Source of the DNA: Thiotrichaceae bacterium UBA7359
GTDB lineage: Bacteria; Pseudomonadota; Gammaproteobacteria; Eutrophobiales; Eutrophobiaceae
Direction: 5' to 3'
DNA length: 7,825 nt
NCBI GenBank assembly: GCA_905182825.1
Contig: CAJJDJ010000060.1
Location: 1 to 7,825, forward strand
In this document: piece after piece, positions 6,403-7,825 of the stretch
How the letters are laid out: each line of letters starts with the position of its first letter
Numbering within the stretch: the first letter of the stretch is position 1
Position numbers and translations under genes: made by a program
The notes under the pieces: model-generated
Seen by the model: only the letters and a program-made list of their open reading frames with translations
What the model was told of the DNA's origin: nothing
The model's database searches: none

Positions 6403-7341
6403 TTAGTGTAAATGATGTTTTTTATTAGATGACTCGTTATAACTAGTAGCAACTCCTTCATCTGACGATAAATATTTTGCATCATTTCCAGCGCCTATAA
6501 ATCGGAGTTTTTCCTCACTTTTCCTCAATGCCAGTTCGATTTTTTTGCGTTTGCTTACATTCCATATAGTGGCTTGAATTATGCTCTCTCCTCTTAATGA
6601 AAAAGATGTTAGTAATGTTTCAGCGGTAAAATGTTCTCCTGAGGAGCGACAAAAAATAGACTCGAACGAATGTGTCTGTTTCTGATGAGTTAATTCGATC
6701 GACTTATTTATAAATTCTTTTGAAGTTCTACCATCAAATTGTGTAAGAGGCGAAAGTTCATGGAGCTGTAAACCTATGATTTCTTTATTCGATTTGTAAC
6801 CAAATAAATTCAATACAGATGAGTTACAGTCGTAGCAAGCTTTTTTTTCATTAAGTAGCATAATGGCGTCACTTGATGACTCGAAAATTGATTTGCATTT
6901 TTTTTCATTTTCTTGTGATTCTTTGTTATACATGCTGATATTTTCTTTTCGACTTTCTCCCATTTGATAAAGTACGAGTTGAGCAGATACGCGTGCTAGC
7001 ACATCGGCACGCCTAATAGGCTTCGTGATGAAATCTACTCCTCCGAGTTCAAATCCTCTTAGCCTATCTTCTGTCTCTTGGAGAGCAGTAATGAATATTA
7101 TTGGAATGTTTGCTGTATTCTGATTTTTTTTTAGTTGTCGGCACACTTCGAAACCGTCCATATCAGGCATCATGATATCTAGCAAAATAAGGTTGGGAGG
7201 ATCAGCCTGTGCTGATTCAATAGCCATTTGAGGTGCTCGAGTCGGACGCACCATGTAGCCTTCATCCTCAAGTATCCCGGCTAATAGCTGCAAATCGGCC
7301 GGCGTATCATCACCGATCATTACTTCACCACGATGGGTCAT
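6403..7341 (-). CDS. REC-PAS response-regulator-like protein without output domain
   Basis: A 312-residue signalling protein. Residues 6-127 form a receiver domain: acidic pair D11-D12 (in IGDDTP, where relatives usually have a V before the pair), phospho-acceptor D55 in LILLDIMMPDMDG (51-63), T85 in FITA and K107 in TKP, so it should be able to accept phosphate. Charged linker residues 128-150 precede a PAS domain (about 151-265) with SSSDAIMLLNE (155-165) and a PAC-like end at ATIWNVSKRKK (257-267). SEEKLRFIGAGNDA (275-288) then looks like the onset of a second PAS domain, but the sequence turns polar and stops after 24 more residues, ending KKHHLH. No GGDEF, EAL, kinase or DNA-binding domain follows. 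GGGAG ends 9 bases upstream of the ATG. It lies 82 bases downstream of a hybrid-kinase remnant on the same strand. It may be a truncated gene; a free-standing REC-PAS adaptor is the alternative. Confidence 0.8.
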   Translation of the reverse strand: MTHRGEVMIGDDTPADLQLLAGILEDEGYMVRPTRAPQMAIESAQADPPNLILLDIMMPDMDGFEVCRQLKKNQNTANIPIIFITALQETEDRLRGFELGGVDFITKPIRRADVLARVSAQLVLYQMGESRKENISMYNKESQENEKKCKSIFESSSDAIMLLNEKKACYDCNSSVLNLFGYKSNKEIIGLQLHELSPLTQFDGRTSKEFINKSIELTHQKQTHSFESIFCRSSGEHFTAETLLTSFSLRGESIIQATIWNVSKRKKIELALRKSEEKLRFIGAGNDAKYLSSDEGVATSYNESSNKKHHLH

Positions 7342-7350
7342 TATCTGTTT

Positions 7351-7355
7351 CTCCC
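7351..7355 (-). promoter_or_regulatory. Ribosome-binding site of the REC-PAS gene
   Basis: On the - strand GGGAG ends 9 bases before the ATG at 7341. It favours this start over the internal ATG eight codons in, which lies immediately before the IGDD motif. Confidence 0.6.
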
Positions 7356-7423
7356 AAGTTGTTAGCTTCTGAAAATACTACCAATTAGTAACAGTTTTTC
7401 ATAAATAATGAATGATTAGTAGC

Positions 7424-7786
7424 TTAATCTTGAATTCCTTCGCTATCGTTTAGTAATTTTATTATTTGATCGAAGCTGAATTCGTCTACAAGTAATTGTA
7501 GTGCTTCCGCGATTTCGAAATGAGTCCTACGAATAAGTTGAATCGCTTGATTTGTTGTTTTAATATCTAGATATTGTGATGAACGTCGCAACTCTTCTCT
7601 CAAGTGAAGAGGTAATTTACGCATCATCTCGATAGTAAGAGTTGATAACTCTGTTGCAATGGTATTACTTTGTCTTTCATAAATATAACGCACGCCTAAA
7701 TGATATGATATGGATTCAAAGATCTCGTGAGTTTGGATCGGTTTGTGTAAAACGTCGTCGCATCCTGCCTCGATTATATTTTTTCG
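7424..7786 (-). pseudogene. C-terminal remnant of a hybrid sensor histidine kinase
   Basis: The frame read leftwards from 7786 encodes 120 residues. The first 30 or so are the end of a receiver domain: RKNIIEAGCDDVLHKP, with the conserved Lys-Pro of beta strand 5, then IFESISYHLGVRYIYE, the sequence that typically closes the receiver of large hybrid histidine kinases. The rest (LPLHLREELRRSSQYLD and later ALQLLVDEFSFDQIIKLL) is the helical tail common at the C-terminus of those kinases. The only start-like codon, a GTG at 7693, lies after the receiver motif, so it would not make a sensible protein. Upstream the same frame meets stops at 7787-7789, 7793-7795 and 7808-7810, and no other frame of the remaining 39 bases gives receiver-like sequence. 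The gene is therefore broken, by point decay or by a junction near 7786. A sequencing error is unlikely to give three stops. The kinase core, if it survives, lies outside the window. Confidence 0.75.
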
Positions 7787-7825
7787 TTAAATTTAATTTG
7801 AAGCGATCTAGATTAAAGTTTTTTG

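Noticed and set aside
6273..6485. 70-residue - strand frame as a frameshifted continuation of the REC-PAS gene
   Set aside because: Its translation shows no PAS, GGDEF or kinase features and is AT-driven hydrophobic sequence, so it gives no evidence of a repaired reading frame.
7379..7420. Repeated ACTAAT and a near-palindrome (TACTAATTGGTA) between the kinase remnant and the REC-PAS gene as an operator
   Set aside because: The match is imperfect and there is no convincing -35/-10 pair beside it on the - strand.

Overview
The window carries a tetrahydromethanopterin (H4MPT)-linked one-carbon gene cluster of a bacterial methylotroph or methanotroph, followed by what looks like a decaying two-component signalling module. 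The gene set (beta-RFAP synthase, MtdB, OrfY, Mch, Orf5, Orf7, Fae) is the classic proteobacterial formaldehyde-oxidation island. The DNA is visibly AT-rich, which fits a low-GC proteobacterial methylotroph: a gammaproteobacterial methanotroph or a beta/gamma methylotroph. The genus cannot be decided from this sequence alone.

Layout. From 1 to 5568 on the + strand, six tightly spaced genes form a likely operon: the 3' part of beta-ribofuranosylaminobenzene 5'-phosphate synthase (MptG/Orf4), methylene-H4MPT dehydrogenase (mtdB), an ATP-grasp protein (OrfY), methenyl-H4MPT cyclohydrolase (mch), a RimK-like ATP-grasp protein (Orf5) and a CitG-like triphosphoribosyl-dephospho-CoA synthase homologue (Orf7). 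A 159-bp gap (5569-5727) holds a 14-bp A/T palindrome, a perfect 9-bp inverted repeat, a consensus TATAAT box and two candidate ribosome-binding sites. Then comes fae (formaldehyde-activating enzyme), apparently driven by its own promoter and closed by a stem-loop at 6282-6317.

From 6403 to the right edge everything reads on the - strand: a REC-PAS response-regulator-like protein without a recognisable output domain and, upstream of it, the C-terminal remnant of a hybrid sensor histidine kinase. That remnant loses its reading frame to several stop codons near 7787-7810.

How the genes work together. Fae condenses formaldehyde with H4MPT to give methylene-H4MPT, MtdB oxidises this to methenyl-H4MPT and Mch hydrolyses it to formyl-H4MPT. 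The formyl group is then passed to the Fhc complex, which is not in this window. MptG makes the aryl-ribosyl precursor of H4MPT. OrfY, Orf5 and Orf7 belong to cofactor chemistry whose exact reactions are, to my knowledge, not settled; they are the most interesting part biochemically. The signalling pair has no visible link to C1 metabolism beyond adjacency.
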